64,000 bases of DNA from Salinimonas profundi (GCF_014750655.1 NZ_JABBXD010000001.1:667102-731101), one strand, 5' to 3'. Shown: positions 1 to 8,595, counted from the stretch's first letter. Notes: generated by a model from the sequence alone, not told the origin. Made by a program: numbers and translations.

Positions 1-326
1 ATTGAACCTGTCAGCGACGCTAACTCCCCTGAGCCAGATCCCTGGATAACCGTCACACTGAGCTCTCTGCTCTCGCTACTCATTTTTCCCTGATGAAGCA
101 GGGTGAAGCCTCCCGATTTGCCTGCCAGATGGCCTTCAAACTCTTCAATTGCACAGTAAACAGACATGCCACCATCAACCTGCTTGCTAAGCATTTGCCC
201 TTTACCGACGCCCTGTAATTCACCTTCATAATCTTTTTCAATGATCATTCGTCCTGCGCCAATAGCATCCTGCTGAGGCAGAATATTGACAGTGAACTGG
301 CCTGTTGCTTTTTGCATAGTGCGCAT
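1..326 (-). CDS. DUF3224-like protein, 3' end cut by window edge
   Basis: This is the N-terminal part (about 108 residues) of a small soluble protein; its C-terminus lies beyond base 1. The ATG at 326 is preceded by a good AAAGGAGT ribosome binding site at about 333-340. The sequence starts MRTMQKATGQFTVNILPQQD and continues with an acidic beta-rich region and a GSGELASLTGS motif. That pattern, including a stretch reading GGFTLLHQGKM, matches what I remember of the DUF3224 family, which forms a small beta-barrel of unknown function. There is no signal peptide. It is probably monocistronic, upstream of nothing visible here. Family call is moderately sure; function is unknown. Confidence 0.6.
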   Translation of the reverse strand, partial: MRTMQKATGQFTVNILPQQDAIGAGRMIIEKDYEGELQGVGKGQMLSKQVDGGMSVYCAIEEFEGHLAGKSGGFTLLHQGKMSSESRELSVTVIQGSGSGELASLTGS

Positions 327-392
327 TTGTTGACTCCTTTTAACAATTAGAAATTCCTGTCCGGGAAGACACGTCAGTACGATAACGTATAT

Positions 393-884
393 TCATAACC
401 ACTTGTACATCACAAGTGCATCTGTCAGTCCATATTCAGGATGCTGAAACGCGCGGGGTAGTCGTCCCTGAACAGCAAAGCCCAGTTTTTCCCACAGGCG
501 AATTGCGCCGATATTGCTGGCCGCGACAAAATTAAACTGCATGGCCAGATAACCCATCGCTTTGGCTATCTGTTGTGAGTGCCTGCACATTTGGGTGGCG
601 AGTCCCTGCCCCCGCGCATCAGCAGATACCATATAGCCACAGTTACAAACGTGACGGCCAGGACCAGCATGATTGGTTTTCAGATAATATGTACCTGCAA
701 TCTGGTTATCCAATAACGCCACATACGACTTTTCAGGCACATCAAACCAGAGTGTTTTTGCCGCCGCCATATCAATATCAGGATCAATGCCGTAAGTACT
801 GGCTTGTCTTACAATGTCGTGAAAAAAAGGCCACACCGCTTCCCAGTCGTCAGCCCTGGCTTCCCGAATGTGAAGAGTCGTCAT
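393..884 (-). CDS. GNAT-family N-acetyltransferase
   Basis: A 163-residue cytoplasmic acetyltransferase of the GNAT fold, which moves an acetyl group from acetyl-CoA to an unknown amine. The acetyl-CoA pyrophosphate loop is visible as RGQGLA at residues 91-96, followed by the usual ASNIGAIRLWEKLGF segment (122-136) that closes the fold. The reading frame extends upstream to a GTG at 932, but the residues there look unlike a GNAT start and neither start has a strong ribosome binding site; I prefer the ATG at 884, which gives MTTLHIREARADD, the normal GNAT opening. It stands alone between two unrelated genes. The substrate cannot be told from sequence. Confidence 0.85.
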   Translation of the reverse strand: MTTLHIREARADDWEAVWPFFHDIVRQASTYGIDPDIDMAAAKTLWFDVPEKSYVALLDNQIAGTYYLKTNHAGPGRHVCNCGYMVSADARGQGLATQMCRHSQQIAKAMGYLAMQFNFVAASNIGAIRLWEKLGFAVQGRLPRAFQHPEYGLTDALVMYKWL

Positions 885-976
885 CTCAAAAATTTCGCCT
901 TTTTCATCACCAGATTTACCTGTCTTTCTCACTCACAGTGAATCAAAAAACACATAAAACCGCTACACATTCCTGC

Positions 977-1315
977 CTAACGAGGGCTGGTCGGGCGCGG
1001 TTTACCGCAATTAAGAAGTTCAGATTTCAAATAAGCTTTTATTATAGATTGCTCGCAGCGTCTGCCAAAAAGAAGCGCTCCGTATAGGGCTGTCAGAAGC
1101 ATCGTCCACCGGATAGCGCCATGGAGACTGAATACCCCACTGTAAAACAGCGTTGTATAGGTGGGTACCAGCACGATAACGATGCAACATACCTTTATGC
1201 ACTCAAGCATAATCGCTGTCCCGGGAGTGATCCTTTCAATCAGACTATCGACATCGTCAAAGGAAATATGACGCAGTTCCGGGTAGGTCCGTTTGAACCA
1301 ATAGGCATAATCCAT
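977..1315 (-). CDS. Small two-helix membrane protein, unknown function
   Basis: A 112-residue protein that I do not recognise. It opens with a soluble, aromatic and acidic segment (MDYAYWFKRTYPELRHISFD), then has two hydrophobic helices at about residues 35-58 and 64-83, and a short basic tail. The open frame reaches back to 1480, but the ATG at 1315 is preceded by a perfect AGGAGG box at 1319-1324, and upstream residues look like chance coding. A 9-base perfect inverted repeat lies just upstream of this ribosome binding site (1329-1357). Good ribosome binding site plus sensible topology support a real gene; no function can be proposed. Confidence 0.6.
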   Translation of the reverse strand: MDYAYWFKRTYPELRHISFDDVDSLIERITPGTAIMLECIKVCCIVIVLVPTYTTLFYSGVFSLHGAIRWTMLLTALYGALLFGRRCEQSIIKAYLKSELLNCGKPRPTSPR

Positions 1316-1328
1316 TTTACCTCCTGAT

Positions 1329-1357
1329 GAACTATCACATGTCAGTACTGATAGTTC
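1329..1357 (-). promoter_or_regulatory. Perfect 9-bp inverted repeat in the leader of the small membrane protein
   Basis: GAACTATCA at 1329-1337 is mirrored by TGATAGTTC at 1349-1357 with an 11-base spacer. It lies directly upstream of the AGGAGG of the gene starting at 1315. It could be a repressor operator or an RNA hairpin controlling translation. It is seen directly; the role is inferred from position only. Confidence 0.35.
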
Positions 1358-1572
1358 GCGAGTAAGAAAACCGTTTAAAGAGTTCAGGAACACGTCTATG
1401 GAGGCGCTACCTGTTGATACTATATTTGTAAGCGTCTTCGCTAACGCTAATATTGTTAACCGGGGAAAGATAACCGACACGTTGCAACGTTGTACGGAAA
1501 CTTTTCAGCCCACCCACTATAAATAGTGAAAAAAGCTTAAGCCGGTTCACAGGTATGTCTAAAGTCTTACTT

Positions 1573-2115
1573 TCACTCTTTTATCATTGCCAGAATATCT
1601 GCAAACGCAGGATGCTGACTACTTCCCAACAGCTGGTACAGACACATCTCTACACTGCTGATAGCGGCACCGGCGTCACGTAAATTGGCCAGTGCCAGCT
1701 GCTTGTTATCAGGATCTCTTGATGACACTGCATCACTGACCGGGAAAACCGTGTAACCACGCTCAAGCAGCGATAATGCTGTCTGATAGACACAAATATG
1801 CGCTTCGATACCACATATCAGCCACTGATTTTTCCCGTTGCGCTGTATCGTATCCACAAATTGTGCGTTCTGACACGCATCAAACGTGCATTTTGTTATC
1901 AGTGAATTCCGGTTGATGAAAGGCTGTAAAACAGGCGTTGTTGCACCCAATTTATCCGGCACTTGCTCAAGCCATATAATGGGCAAAGCCAATACTTCTG
2001 CAGCCCTGATAAGTTGCTCACACTTCAACAGGAAAGCCTCACTTTGATACACCGTTTTTGCCAGTCGCCCCTGGATGTCAGTAACAATAAGTCCGGTGTC
2101 TTGTTCGTTAAGCAT
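1573..2115 (-). CDS. Isochorismatase-family cysteine hydrolase
   Basis: A 180-residue cytoplasmic hydrolase of the isochorismatase-like (nicotinamidase/YcaC) superfamily. The catalytic triad is readable: Asp13 in TDIQG, Lys75 in ITKCTFDAC, and the nucleophilic Cys108 in GIEAHICVYQTA; the GIEAHICVYQTA block is the best signature of the YcaC-like subgroup. The ATG at 2115 has CAGGAG at a proper distance; an upstream in-frame ATG at 2145 has no such site and would add ten unrelated residues. Members hydrolyse various amides or vinyl ethers, and the true substrate is unknown for most. It seems to be its own transcription unit. Confidence 0.85.
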   Translation of the reverse strand: MLNEQDTGLIVTDIQGRLAKTVYQSEAFLLKCEQLIRAAEVLALPIIWLEQVPDKLGATTPVLQPFINRNSLITKCTFDACQNAQFVDTIQRNGKNQWLICGIEAHICVYQTALSLLERGYTVFPVSDAVSSRDPDNKQLALANLRDAGAAISSVEMCLYQLLGSSQHPAFADILAMIKE

Positions 2116-2176
2116 CGACAGAACTCCTGAAACAGGCTGATACAAAGTTTATCCGCTTTACAAATAGCGAAGTGAT

Positions 2177-2476
2177 TTAGTCAGTGTAGCCATCAGGTTG
2201 ATGACGGGTAACGGTAATACTGAACGTCGAATACCGTTTGGATAACAATGTCTTGATGATCCATATACTCATTACTAATGAGATAATCGCACCAGCCAGT
2301 TGGGCTAACAGTATATAGGGTCCTGGGGGAACATCCGCAATGGCCATCATTGTCCCAATCACGAGACCAACAATGAAGACGGCGGGAAAGATAAATACGA
2401 GCGTTCGCCATGTCAGACTCCACCAGACCCGAGCAGCCATCGACCAGGTTATCGTTGTGCTAGTTGAACTATCCAT
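2177..2476 (-). CDS. Small membrane protein, two transmembrane segments
   Basis: A 99-residue protein without a family I recognise. A polar N-terminus with SMAARVWWSLTWRT is followed by hydrophobic helices at about residues 25-46 and 54-75 separated by a PPGPY turn, then a basic, Thr-rich tail. An AAGGAA sequence sits upstream of the ATG at 2476. Positive charges before the first helix suggest N-terminus inside, so both ends would be cytoplasmic. It lies 61 bases upstream of the isochorismatase gene on the same strand and may be cotranscribed with it. Confidence 0.6.
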   Translation of the reverse strand: MDSSTSTTITWSMAARVWWSLTWRTLVFIFPAVFIVGLVIGTMMAIADVPPGPYILLAQLAGAIISLVMSIWIIKTLLSKRYSTFSITVTRHQPDGYTD

Positions 2477-2572
2477 TGTGTATATCCATTCCTTTGTTGG
2501 TGCTTATAAATTACTTTACGCTGTTTTTAATCTAACCTGAAGTAACATTCTGGTGCTCAGCAAAACCAGAGC

Positions 2573-2604
2573 AAAAAAAATCAGCACGCTTTGGTCGCGT
2601 GCTG
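2573..2604 (-). terminator. Rho-independent terminator of the SDR/MDR operon
   Basis: CAGCACGC (2582-2589) pairs with GCGTGCTG (2597-2604); on the minus strand the stem is followed by a run of eight to nine T. It lies 43 bases after the stop codon of the SDR gene. Confidence 0.85.
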
Positions 2605-2646
2605 AAGATACTTGCATAATAGTTACATGCCCGTTAAGCCGGTCGG

Positions 2647-3417
2647 TCAGGCGAGCATGCCACCGTCCACCGTGAGTGTTGTTCCGGTGGTGTAGCTGGA
2701 AGCATCTGAAACCAGATACAAGACTGCACCGGCCATCTCCTCAGGATCTGCCACTCTTCCAAGTGGGATTTGTGACAGCGCGCCTTTGAGGATTTTTTCA
2801 TTGCTGGTCAATGCAGAGGCAAATTTCGTATCCGTTAATCCCGGCAGTAGCGCGTTCACGCGAATGTTTAACGGCCCGCATTCTTTGGCAAAAGCGCGGG
2901 TCATACTGATCACCGCCGCCTTGGTGATGGAGTAAATACCCTGCATATCACCCGGCACTACACCATTAACCGACGCGGTATTCAGGATAACGCCACCACC
3001 CTGTGCTTTCATCATCTTGCCGGCAGCCACCGACATGAAAAAATAGCCACGGATATTCACATCCACTGTTTTTTGATAGGCCCCAGGATCCGTATCCAGA
3101 ATGTGACCGAAATAAGGGTTCGCCGCAGCATTGTTGACCAGAATATCCAGCTTGCCATGGTCATTTTTAATGGTGTCGAACGCTGCTTCTATTTGGGCCA
3201 TATCTCCAACGTGGCAGGCCAGTGCTGATGCGCTGCCCCCTGCATCTCTTATCGCCTGAGCGACGTTTTCGCAACTCTCCTTTTTACGACTTGAGACAAT
3301 AACGTGCGCACCATAGGCTGCAAGCAGGTGTGCGATAGACTCACCAATACCGCGACTGGCGCCTGTAACCAGTGCAATTTTACCGGAAAGGTCAAAAAGA
3401 TTTTGCTTATCAGTCAT
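2647..3417 (-). CDS. SDR-family NAD(P)-dependent oxidoreductase
   Basis: A 256-residue classical short-chain dehydrogenase/reductase. The Rossmann glycine motif TGASRGIG is at 18-25, the structural NNAA at 95-98, and the catalytic set is Asn121, Ser149, Tyr162 and Lys166 (YSITK). The C-terminus DGGMLA is typical of the FabG-like/glucose-dehydrogenase-like subgroup. It would reduce a ketone or oxidise an alcohol with NAD(P)(H). The start overlaps the stop of the upstream MDR reductase gene by 8 bases, so the two are translationally coupled and may act on the same substrate. A strong terminator follows. The substrate is not deducible. Confidence 0.9.
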   Translation of the reverse strand: MTDKQNLFDLSGKIALVTGASRGIGESIAHLLAAYGAHVIVSSRKKESCENVAQAIRDAGGSASALACHVGDMAQIEAAFDTIKNDHGKLDILVNNAAANPYFGHILDTDPGAYQKTVDVNIRGYFFMSVAAGKMMKAQGGGVILNTASVNGVVPGDMQGIYSITKAAVISMTRAFAKECGPLNIRVNALLPGLTDTKFASALTSNEKILKGALSQIPLGRVADPEEMAGAVLYLVSDASSYTTGTTLTVDGGMLA

Positions 3418-4414
3418 GGTCCACCTTCAATACCAGTTTGCCGAAGTTCTCGCCCTTAAATAGCATCATGAGTGTATCGGGGAATGTTTCAATACCGGTT
3501 ACTACATGTTCTTTTGCTTTTAACTGGCCCTGTGCTATCCAGCCGGCCATTTCCTGTGCCGCCTCACCGTAATGTTTGGCGTTATCAAATACCACGATAC
3601 CTTCCATTCGGGCACGGTTTACCAGCAATGACAGATAATTTGATGGCCCTTTTACTGTACTGTTGTTGTTGTACTGACTGATGGCGCCACAGATAACAAT
3701 ACGTGCATGCAAATTAATACAGGTTAACACCGTATCAAGAATGTCACCGCCCACATTGTCAAAATAGACATCGACACCATCCGGGCACTGTGTTTTTAGA
3801 CCCTTGCGGACATCTTCGTTCTTGTAGTCAACTGCGCCGTCAAAGCCCAGCTCATCAATAAGGTACTGACATTTATCCTTGCCTCCGGCGATGCCAACCA
3901 CCCGACAGCCTTTTATTTTAGCGATTTGACCGACCACACTGCCTACCGCACCTGCGGCACCGGAAACCACCACCGTTTCGCCGGCTTTAGGCAAACCTGT
4001 CTTGAGCAACCCGAAATACGCGGTCATACCCGGCATTCCCAGCACCCCCAGATAGCGTTCAAGCGGAGCCAGTGAAGGATCGACCTTATGCACACCTTTC
4101 GTATCGCAGACGGCAATTGACTGCACGCCAAAGCTGCCATAGACCTTATCTCCGACTGCAAAACCCTCGGCATTAGATTCCATCACCTCGCCCACCGCGC
4201 CGGCACGCATTACATCACCAATCTGAACCGGTTCAATATAAGATTTCCCTTCGTTCATCCAACCGCGCATAGCCGGGTCCAGAGAAATATACTGCACGTT
4301 GACTTTTATCTGCCCCTGCTTAACGTCTCCAACATCGGCTTCCTGATATTGCCAGTTTGCTTCTGTGGGCGCTCCCTGTGGCCGTGATGCCAGTAACCAT
4401 TGCTTGCTTTTCAT
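3410..4414 (-). CDS. MDR-family NADP-dependent oxidoreductase (CurA-like)
   Basis: A 334-residue medium-chain dehydrogenase/reductase of the zinc-free type, resembling curcumin/leukotriene-B4 reductases (E. coli CurA). The opening NVQYISLDPAMRGWM (39-53) and the nucleotide-binding loop SGAAGAVGSVVGQ (151-163) are signature features, and the zinc ligands of alcohol dehydrogenases are absent. Members reduce double bonds of alpha,beta-unsaturated ketones using NADPH. It heads an operon with the SDR gene and is transcribed away from a GlxA-type regulator 146 bases away, which makes regulation by that protein likely. Family call is secure, substrate unknown. Confidence 0.88.
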   Translation of the reverse strand: MKSKQWLLASRPQGAPTEANWQYQEADVGDVKQGQIKVNVQYISLDPAMRGWMNEGKSYIEPVQIGDVMRAGAVGEVMESNAEGFAVGDKVYGSFGVQSIAVCDTKGVHKVDPSLAPLERYLGVLGMPGMTAYFGLLKTGLPKAGETVVVSGAAGAVGSVVGQIAKIKGCRVVGIAGGKDKCQYLIDELGFDGAVDYKNEDVRKGLKTQCPDGVDVYFDNVGGDILDTVLTCINLHARIVICGAISQYNNNSTVKGPSNYLSLLVNRARMEGIVVFDNAKHYGEAAQEMAGWIAQGQLKAKEHVVTGIETFPDTLMMLFKGENFGKLVLKVDHD

Positions 4415-4440
4415 AATCTCTCCGTATGTGCGAACACGTT

Positions 4441-4459
4441 AATAGGTTGTATTCCTATT
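4441..4459. promoter_or_regulatory. Inverted repeat between divergent reductase operon and AraC-type regulator
   Basis: AATAGG (4441-4446) and CCTATT (4454-4459) are perfect mirror copies with a 7-base spacer in the 146-base gap between the divergent genes at 4414 and 4561. It is a reasonable candidate operator but short enough to be chance. Confidence 0.25.
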
Positions 4460-4560
4460 GTTACACAGGTCTGACCTTGCCTTTACTGTCAAAAATGACA
4501 CAATAATGGTGAAAAAAGACATCCATAATTTTTACTGATAGCAGACTATGGGATTTTCTG

Positions 4561-5562
4561 ATGCGACAAAAAGCACCAGCACGGATCGCGATATATGGTT
4601 TTGATAATGCGTTGGCGTCTGCCATTACCGGTGCCGTCGACTTATTCGCTCAGGCCGGTGTCACCTGGCAGAAAATTCATCACGTCACGCCCTCACCGGT
4701 TTTTTCTGTTGAGCTTCTGTCCACAACCGGCGCACCGGTCCGTTGTGTAAACGGTATCACACTGCATACCGATGCCAGGCTTGATGCACGGCAGCCGCCG
4801 GATGTACTGCTGATACCGACCATCGGCGGTAATATCGATGAGGTGCTCAGTCAACAGCAGTCACTGCTTCCAATATTACGGACTTTTCATGAGCAGGGCG
4901 TCGATATAGCGGCGAACTGTACCGGTGTATTTCTGTTAGCTGCCGCGGGCATTCTCGATGGCAAATCAGCCACTACCCACTGGGGATTTGCAAATGAGTT
5001 CAAAGTACGGTTTCCTCAGGTAAACCTAAACAGTGATAAATTGCACACTTATGAAGAAAATGTGTTTTGTGCCGGTGGCGGCATGGCGTGGTTTGACCTT
5101 GCCTTATTGCTTATTGAACGTTACGCCGGCGCCGATGTCGCCCGCCAGACTGCGAAGGCACATGTTCTTGACCTGCCCCGTCTTAATCAGTCACTTTATG
5201 CGGGAAGTCGCCGCGAGCAATCTCATCACGATGAAATAATCAAACAGGCGCAGCGATATATGGCTGACAACATCAAGTTAAGATTGTCTGTCGATGCGCT
5301 GGCCTCACGGGTAAATCTGACACCACGTACATTTAACCGTCGGTTTAAAGCGGCCACAGGCCAAACGCCGGGCCATTATTTACAGTCATTGCGCATCGAT
5401 CACGCCAGGAAACTGCTGGAAAATCAAAAGTGGACCATTGAGCAGATTCTGTCTGAAGTGGGCTATGATGATCCCAGCACCTTTTCCAGATTGTTTAAAA
5501 AACGCACCGGTTATTCCCCCTCACTTTACCGGACAAAGTTTACAACTTTTGTACAATGCTAA
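4561..5562 (+). CDS. GlxA-family transcriptional regulator (DJ-1/PfpI + AraC HTH)
   Basis: A 333-residue regulator with two parts: a DJ-1/PfpI-like domain at about residues 8-190, including the AANCTGVFLLAAAGILDGK block that is typical of GlxA proteins, and a C-terminal AraC/XylS DNA-binding domain at about 222-325 with two helix-turn-helix units (VDALASRVNLTPRTFNRRFK and IEQILSEVGYDDPSTFSRLFK). Such proteins sense small metabolites, but the ligand is generally unknown. It is divergent from the MDR/SDR operon and 110 bases upstream of a TonB-dependent receptor; either could be a target. The ribosome binding site is weak, so the start is the first ATG in frame. Confidence 0.9.
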   Translation: MRQKAPARIAIYGFDNALASAITGAVDLFAQAGVTWQKIHHVTPSPVFSVELLSTTGAPVRCVNGITLHTDARLDARQPPDVLLIPTIGGNIDEVLSQQQSLLPILRTFHEQGVDIAANCTGVFLLAAAGILDGKSATTHWGFANEFKVRFPQVNLNSDKLHTYEENVFCAGGGMAWFDLALLLIERYAGADVARQTAKAHVLDLPRLNQSLYAGSRREQSHHDEIIKQAQRYMADNIKLRLSVDALASRVNLTPRTFNRRFKAATGQTPGHYLQSLRIDHARKLLENQKWTIEQILSEVGYDDPSTFSRLFKKRTGYSPSLYRTKFTTFVQC

Positions 5563-5672
5563 AAGTTTTACTTATATATTTTGTTCAAAGCTAGTACACT
5601 GTCGTCCCGCTGGCGGTCCGATCAGTTGACCTCCAAAAACACCCTTAATTTATACCTTCACTTGGTGAACAC

Positions 5673-7955
5673 ATGAAAACACATCGTATTGCCTCTCTTG
5701 CGTTGGCAGTCAGTGCCGCGTTTAGTAGCACCGTAATGGCTCAGGAGTCTGGAACTAACCAACAAACAAAAACAAAAGATAGTTCCCTTGAGCAAATCAC
5801 GGTAACCGCCCAAAAGCGTACCCAGTCCATTCAGGAAGTGCCACTTTCAATTGCCACGCTAAGTGGTGAAAAGCTAGATAGCCTGTTCGCTGGTGGTGAA
5901 GATATTCTGGCTCTGGCTGTACGTGTACCAGGCCTTTATGCAGAATCATCAAATGGACGTGTTGCACCGCGTTTTTATATTCGTGGTCTGGGTAACACCG
6001 ACTTTGACCTGGCTGCGTCACAACCGGTTTCTATTATCATGGATGAAGTGGTAATGGAAAACGTGGTATTAAAAAGCTTCCCGCTTTTTGATGTCCAGCA
6101 GGTTGAGGTCTTACGTGGACCGCAGGGTACTCTGTTCGGTCGAAACACAACAGCGGGTATTGTAAAGTTCGATACAGTCAAACCTTCACAGGATTTTGAA
6201 GGCTTTGCCAAGCTGGGCTATGGTAGCTACAACACAGTAAATCTGGAAGCCGCTGTTGGCGGTGGACTGACCGATGACCTGTCGGGCCGTTTCTCAGTTT
6301 TATCTCAGCACCGTGATGATTACATCGATAACGGCTTTACCGGCCAGGATGATGCGCTTGGCGGCTTTGATGAGCGTGCATGGCGTGCTCAGTTGCTGTA
6401 TGAACCAAACAGCCGTTTCTCTGCACTTTTGAATGTGCATGGCCGTTCTTTGGAAGCCACAGCATCTATTTTCCGCGCGAATATTTTCGATAAAGGCAGC
6501 AATGACCTGAATGAAAACTATGACCGCGATGTTGTCTATTACGATGGCGACATCGATGGTAACGGCGCAGATAACAACCCGCAAGAATACGATGGTTTCG
6601 GTTCATCATTAAAACTGACTTACGACTTCGATGCGGTTGAACTTACGTCAATCACTGCACTTGAAACTGCTGATGGCTTTAGTCTTGGCGATATTGACGG
6701 CGGTGCCGGTGAAGGTGCAACTGAAAACTCTGGCTTTATTCCGTTTACTGCGGTTACACAGGATAAACTGGATGACCTTGAACAGTTTACCCAGGAATTC
6801 CGTTTCGCCAGCCAGACAACCAAGCCGGTAAGCTGGCAGGTGGGTGCTTTCTTCTTTGACTCATCATTCAACGTAACCAGCATCGATGGCTACTACGGTG
6901 CGACCACCGTTTACCACGACAATACTACCTGGGCTGTTTTCGGTCAGTCTTCTTATCAGGTTAATGACAAGCTGGAAGTAACCGGTGGTCTTCGTTACAC
7001 CTATGATGAAAAATCTCTGCGTGTGGGCATGCAGAATGAAAACGGCTTTGCACTGGTAACTGGCGATGCGACTATTCAGGATTACGATCCGATTGATGTC
7101 GATGACGGCCAGATGAGCTTTGAGCTTAGTGCAAACTATCGCCTGACTGAGGATATGTCTGTTTACTCACGTTATGCCAATGGTTTCCGTGCCCAGACGA
7201 TTCAGGGTCGTGACGTGGCATTTGAAGGGGCGCCTTCAGTTGCTGATGCAGAAACCATCAACTCTTTTGAGCTTGGCTTTAAATCCGACATGCTGGACCG
7301 CACCCTGCGTTTGAATGCCGCGGCATTCTACTACACGGTTGACGACATGCAGTTTTCTGCCATCGGCGGTGGAAACAACTTTACCGCTCTGGTAAATGCA
7401 GATAAGGGTGAAGCCTATGGTTTTGAAATCGACACGCAATGGCTTGCTACAGACGCACTGACGCTTACTGCCGGATACAGCTATAACCACACTGAAATCA
7501 AAGATGATAGTCTGACTGTTTCACCGTGTGGCACCAACCCGGCATTTGGTTCAACCGGTAACTGTACAGTGCTGGATCCGCGTCCGGACGGCTTCAACGC
7601 GGTTATTGACGGTAATCCGTTCCCTCAGGCACCTGAGCAAATCTTCACGTTCACTGCGCGCTATGCCATTCCGGCTGGAAATGACGGCGAATTTTTCGCA
7701 TTCACAGACTGGGCATTCCAGGGTGAAACCAGCATATTCCTTTACGAATCTGTTGAATTTACTACAGACGACAATTTCGAAGGCGGTTTACGTATCGGTT
7801 ACGAAAACTTCAACGATGGCTATTCTGTAGCCCTGTTTGGCCGTAACATTACTGATGAAGACAACGTTAAAGGCGCTATCGACTTTAACAACCTGACCGG
7901 TATTGTTAATGAGCCACGCATCATTGGTGTAGAAGTGAAGAAAACATTCTACTAA
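5673..7955 (+). CDS. TonB-dependent outer-membrane receptor
   Basis: A 760-residue outer-membrane beta-barrel that imports a scarce substrate using proton motive force delivered by TonB. Residues 1-23 form a Sec signal peptide ending VMA; a TonB-box-like LEQITVTAQ lies at 39-47; the plug domain follows with VPGLYAESS and FYIRGLG, and LRGPQGTLFGRN near 145-157. The barrel ends in a C-terminal aromatic residue (KKTFY), as expected for BAM insertion. The style is that of Alteromonadales/Sphingomonad receptors whose ligands are often organic compounds rather than siderophores, but the substrate is not readable. It is followed by a strong bidirectional terminator. Confidence 0.93.
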   Translation: MKTHRIASLALAVSAAFSSTVMAQESGTNQQTKTKDSSLEQITVTAQKRTQSIQEVPLSIATLSGEKLDSLFAGGEDILALAVRVPGLYAESSNGRVAPRFYIRGLGNTDFDLAASQPVSIIMDEVVMENVVLKSFPLFDVQQVEVLRGPQGTLFGRNTTAGIVKFDTVKPSQDFEGFAKLGYGSYNTVNLEAAVGGGLTDDLSGRFSVLSQHRDDYIDNGFTGQDDALGGFDERAWRAQLLYEPNSRFSALLNVHGRSLEATASIFRANIFDKGSNDLNENYDRDVVYYDGDIDGNGADNNPQEYDGFGSSLKLTYDFDAVELTSITALETADGFSLGDIDGGAGEGATENSGFIPFTAVTQDKLDDLEQFTQEFRFASQTTKPVSWQVGAFFFDSSFNVTSIDGYYGATTVYHDNTTWAVFGQSSYQVNDKLEVTGGLRYTYDEKSLRVGMQNENGFALVTGDATIQDYDPIDVDDGQMSFELSANYRLTEDMSVYSRYANGFRAQTIQGRDVAFEGAPSVADAETINSFELGFKSDMLDRTLRLNAAAFYYTVDDMQFSAIGGGNNFTALVNADKGEAYGFEIDTQWLATDALTLTAGYSYNHTEIKDDSLTVSPCGTNPAFGSTGNCTVLDPRPDGFNAVIDGNPFPQAPEQIFTFTARYAIPAGNDGEFFAFTDWAFQGETSIFLYESVEFTTDDNFEGGLRIGYENFNDGYSVALFGRNITDEDNVKGAIDFNNLTGIVNEPRIIGVEVKKTFY

Positions 7956-7977
7956 AGAGTGTGATTTTCAGATAAAC

Positions 7978-8006
7978 AAAAAGCACGTTGAAAAACGTGC
8001 TTTTTT
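7978..8006. terminator. Bidirectional terminator between receptor and lipoprotein genes
   Basis: AAGCACGTT (7981-7989) and AACGTGCTT (7994-8002) enclose a GAAA loop, with T-rich tracts on both strands. It can end both the plus-strand receptor gene and the convergent lipoprotein gene. Confidence 0.88.
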
Positions 8007-8046
8007 GTTTCTGATACTCTGATAACACAGGTAACAAGACCGGATA

Positions 8047-8355
8047 TTAATTATCCTTGTCGTCTTCCTCATCATCTTCAGGCATTTCTACGTCGACTTC
8101 CGGCACCTCGACAACTTTCTTTTCAGTACCGACTTCAACGTCAGCGGTATCTACGTCATACTCTGGCATTTCACCGCCTTCAACATCGACGCTGGGCATC
8201 TCGCCTTCTTCTGTCTGCTTGACTTCATACTCAGGCATTTCACCGGCATCAGCTTCAACTTCCGGCGCTTCACCTTCCTGAGTTTTATCAACATCGCAAC
8301 CCGCCAGCGCCAGTAGCGCGCCAAGGGTAATAGCTAGTTTGCTAAGATTTCGCAT
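8047..8355 (-). CDS. Small, highly acidic repeat lipoprotein
   Basis: A 102-residue protein with a clear lipoprotein signal: MRNLSKLAITLGALLALAGC, with the lipid-modified Cys at 20. The mature part is almost entirely Asp, Glu, Pro and Val and is built from imperfect 8-13-residue units: GEAPEVEA (28), GEMPEYEV (38), GEMPSVDV (51), GEMPEYDV (61), then VEVPEVDVEMPE (82-93) and an all-acidic tail EDDEEDDKDN. There are only a few Lys and no predicted globular core, so it is probably disordered. Asp at +2 would favour inner-membrane retention under the E. coli Lol rule. Function unknown; metal or cation binding is only a guess. Convergent with the receptor gene. Confidence 0.8.
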   Translation of the reverse strand: MRNLSKLAITLGALLALAGCDVDKTQEGEAPEVEADAGEMPEYEVKQTEEGEMPSVDVEGGEMPEYDVDTADVEVGTEKKVVEVPEVDVEMPEDDEEDDKDN

Positions 8356-8564
8356 AGTGTTTCTCCCTAAATCAAACGATTAGTGATCAATAGACACTAT
8401 TTGTTACTCTCAAAGTTCTAATTTTGTTTACTCTACAAATAAGTTACTTTCCCAGCCAGACAATCGCTGGGTATATATCAACGGTGCAGGCCCTTTCTGT
8501 GCAGATGTGTGCAATTGTATGCAGATGAATATCAGCTCATTGTCATACCGGTTTACCACAGCGC

Positions 8565-8595
8565 AAAAAAAACACTTCGCAAGGAAGTGTTTTTT
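8565..8595 (-). terminator. Terminator of the RND efflux operon
   Basis: AAAACACTTC (8569-8578) pairs with GAAGTGTTTT (8584-8593) around a 5-base loop; on the minus strand it is followed by a T tract. It sits about 10-40 bases after the RND permease stop. Confidence 0.85.

Noticed and set aside
575..1087. Plus-strand ORF of 170 residues
   Set aside because: Its composition is unlike a real protein, it runs across two minus-strand genes and the intergenic gap, and it has no ribosome binding site.
8057..8281. Ser/Thr-rich plus-strand ORF of 74 residues
   Set aside because: It is the antisense of the acidic lipoprotein repeat; acidic codons read backwards give Ser/Thr runs. No ribosome binding site and the minus-strand gene has a clear lipobox.
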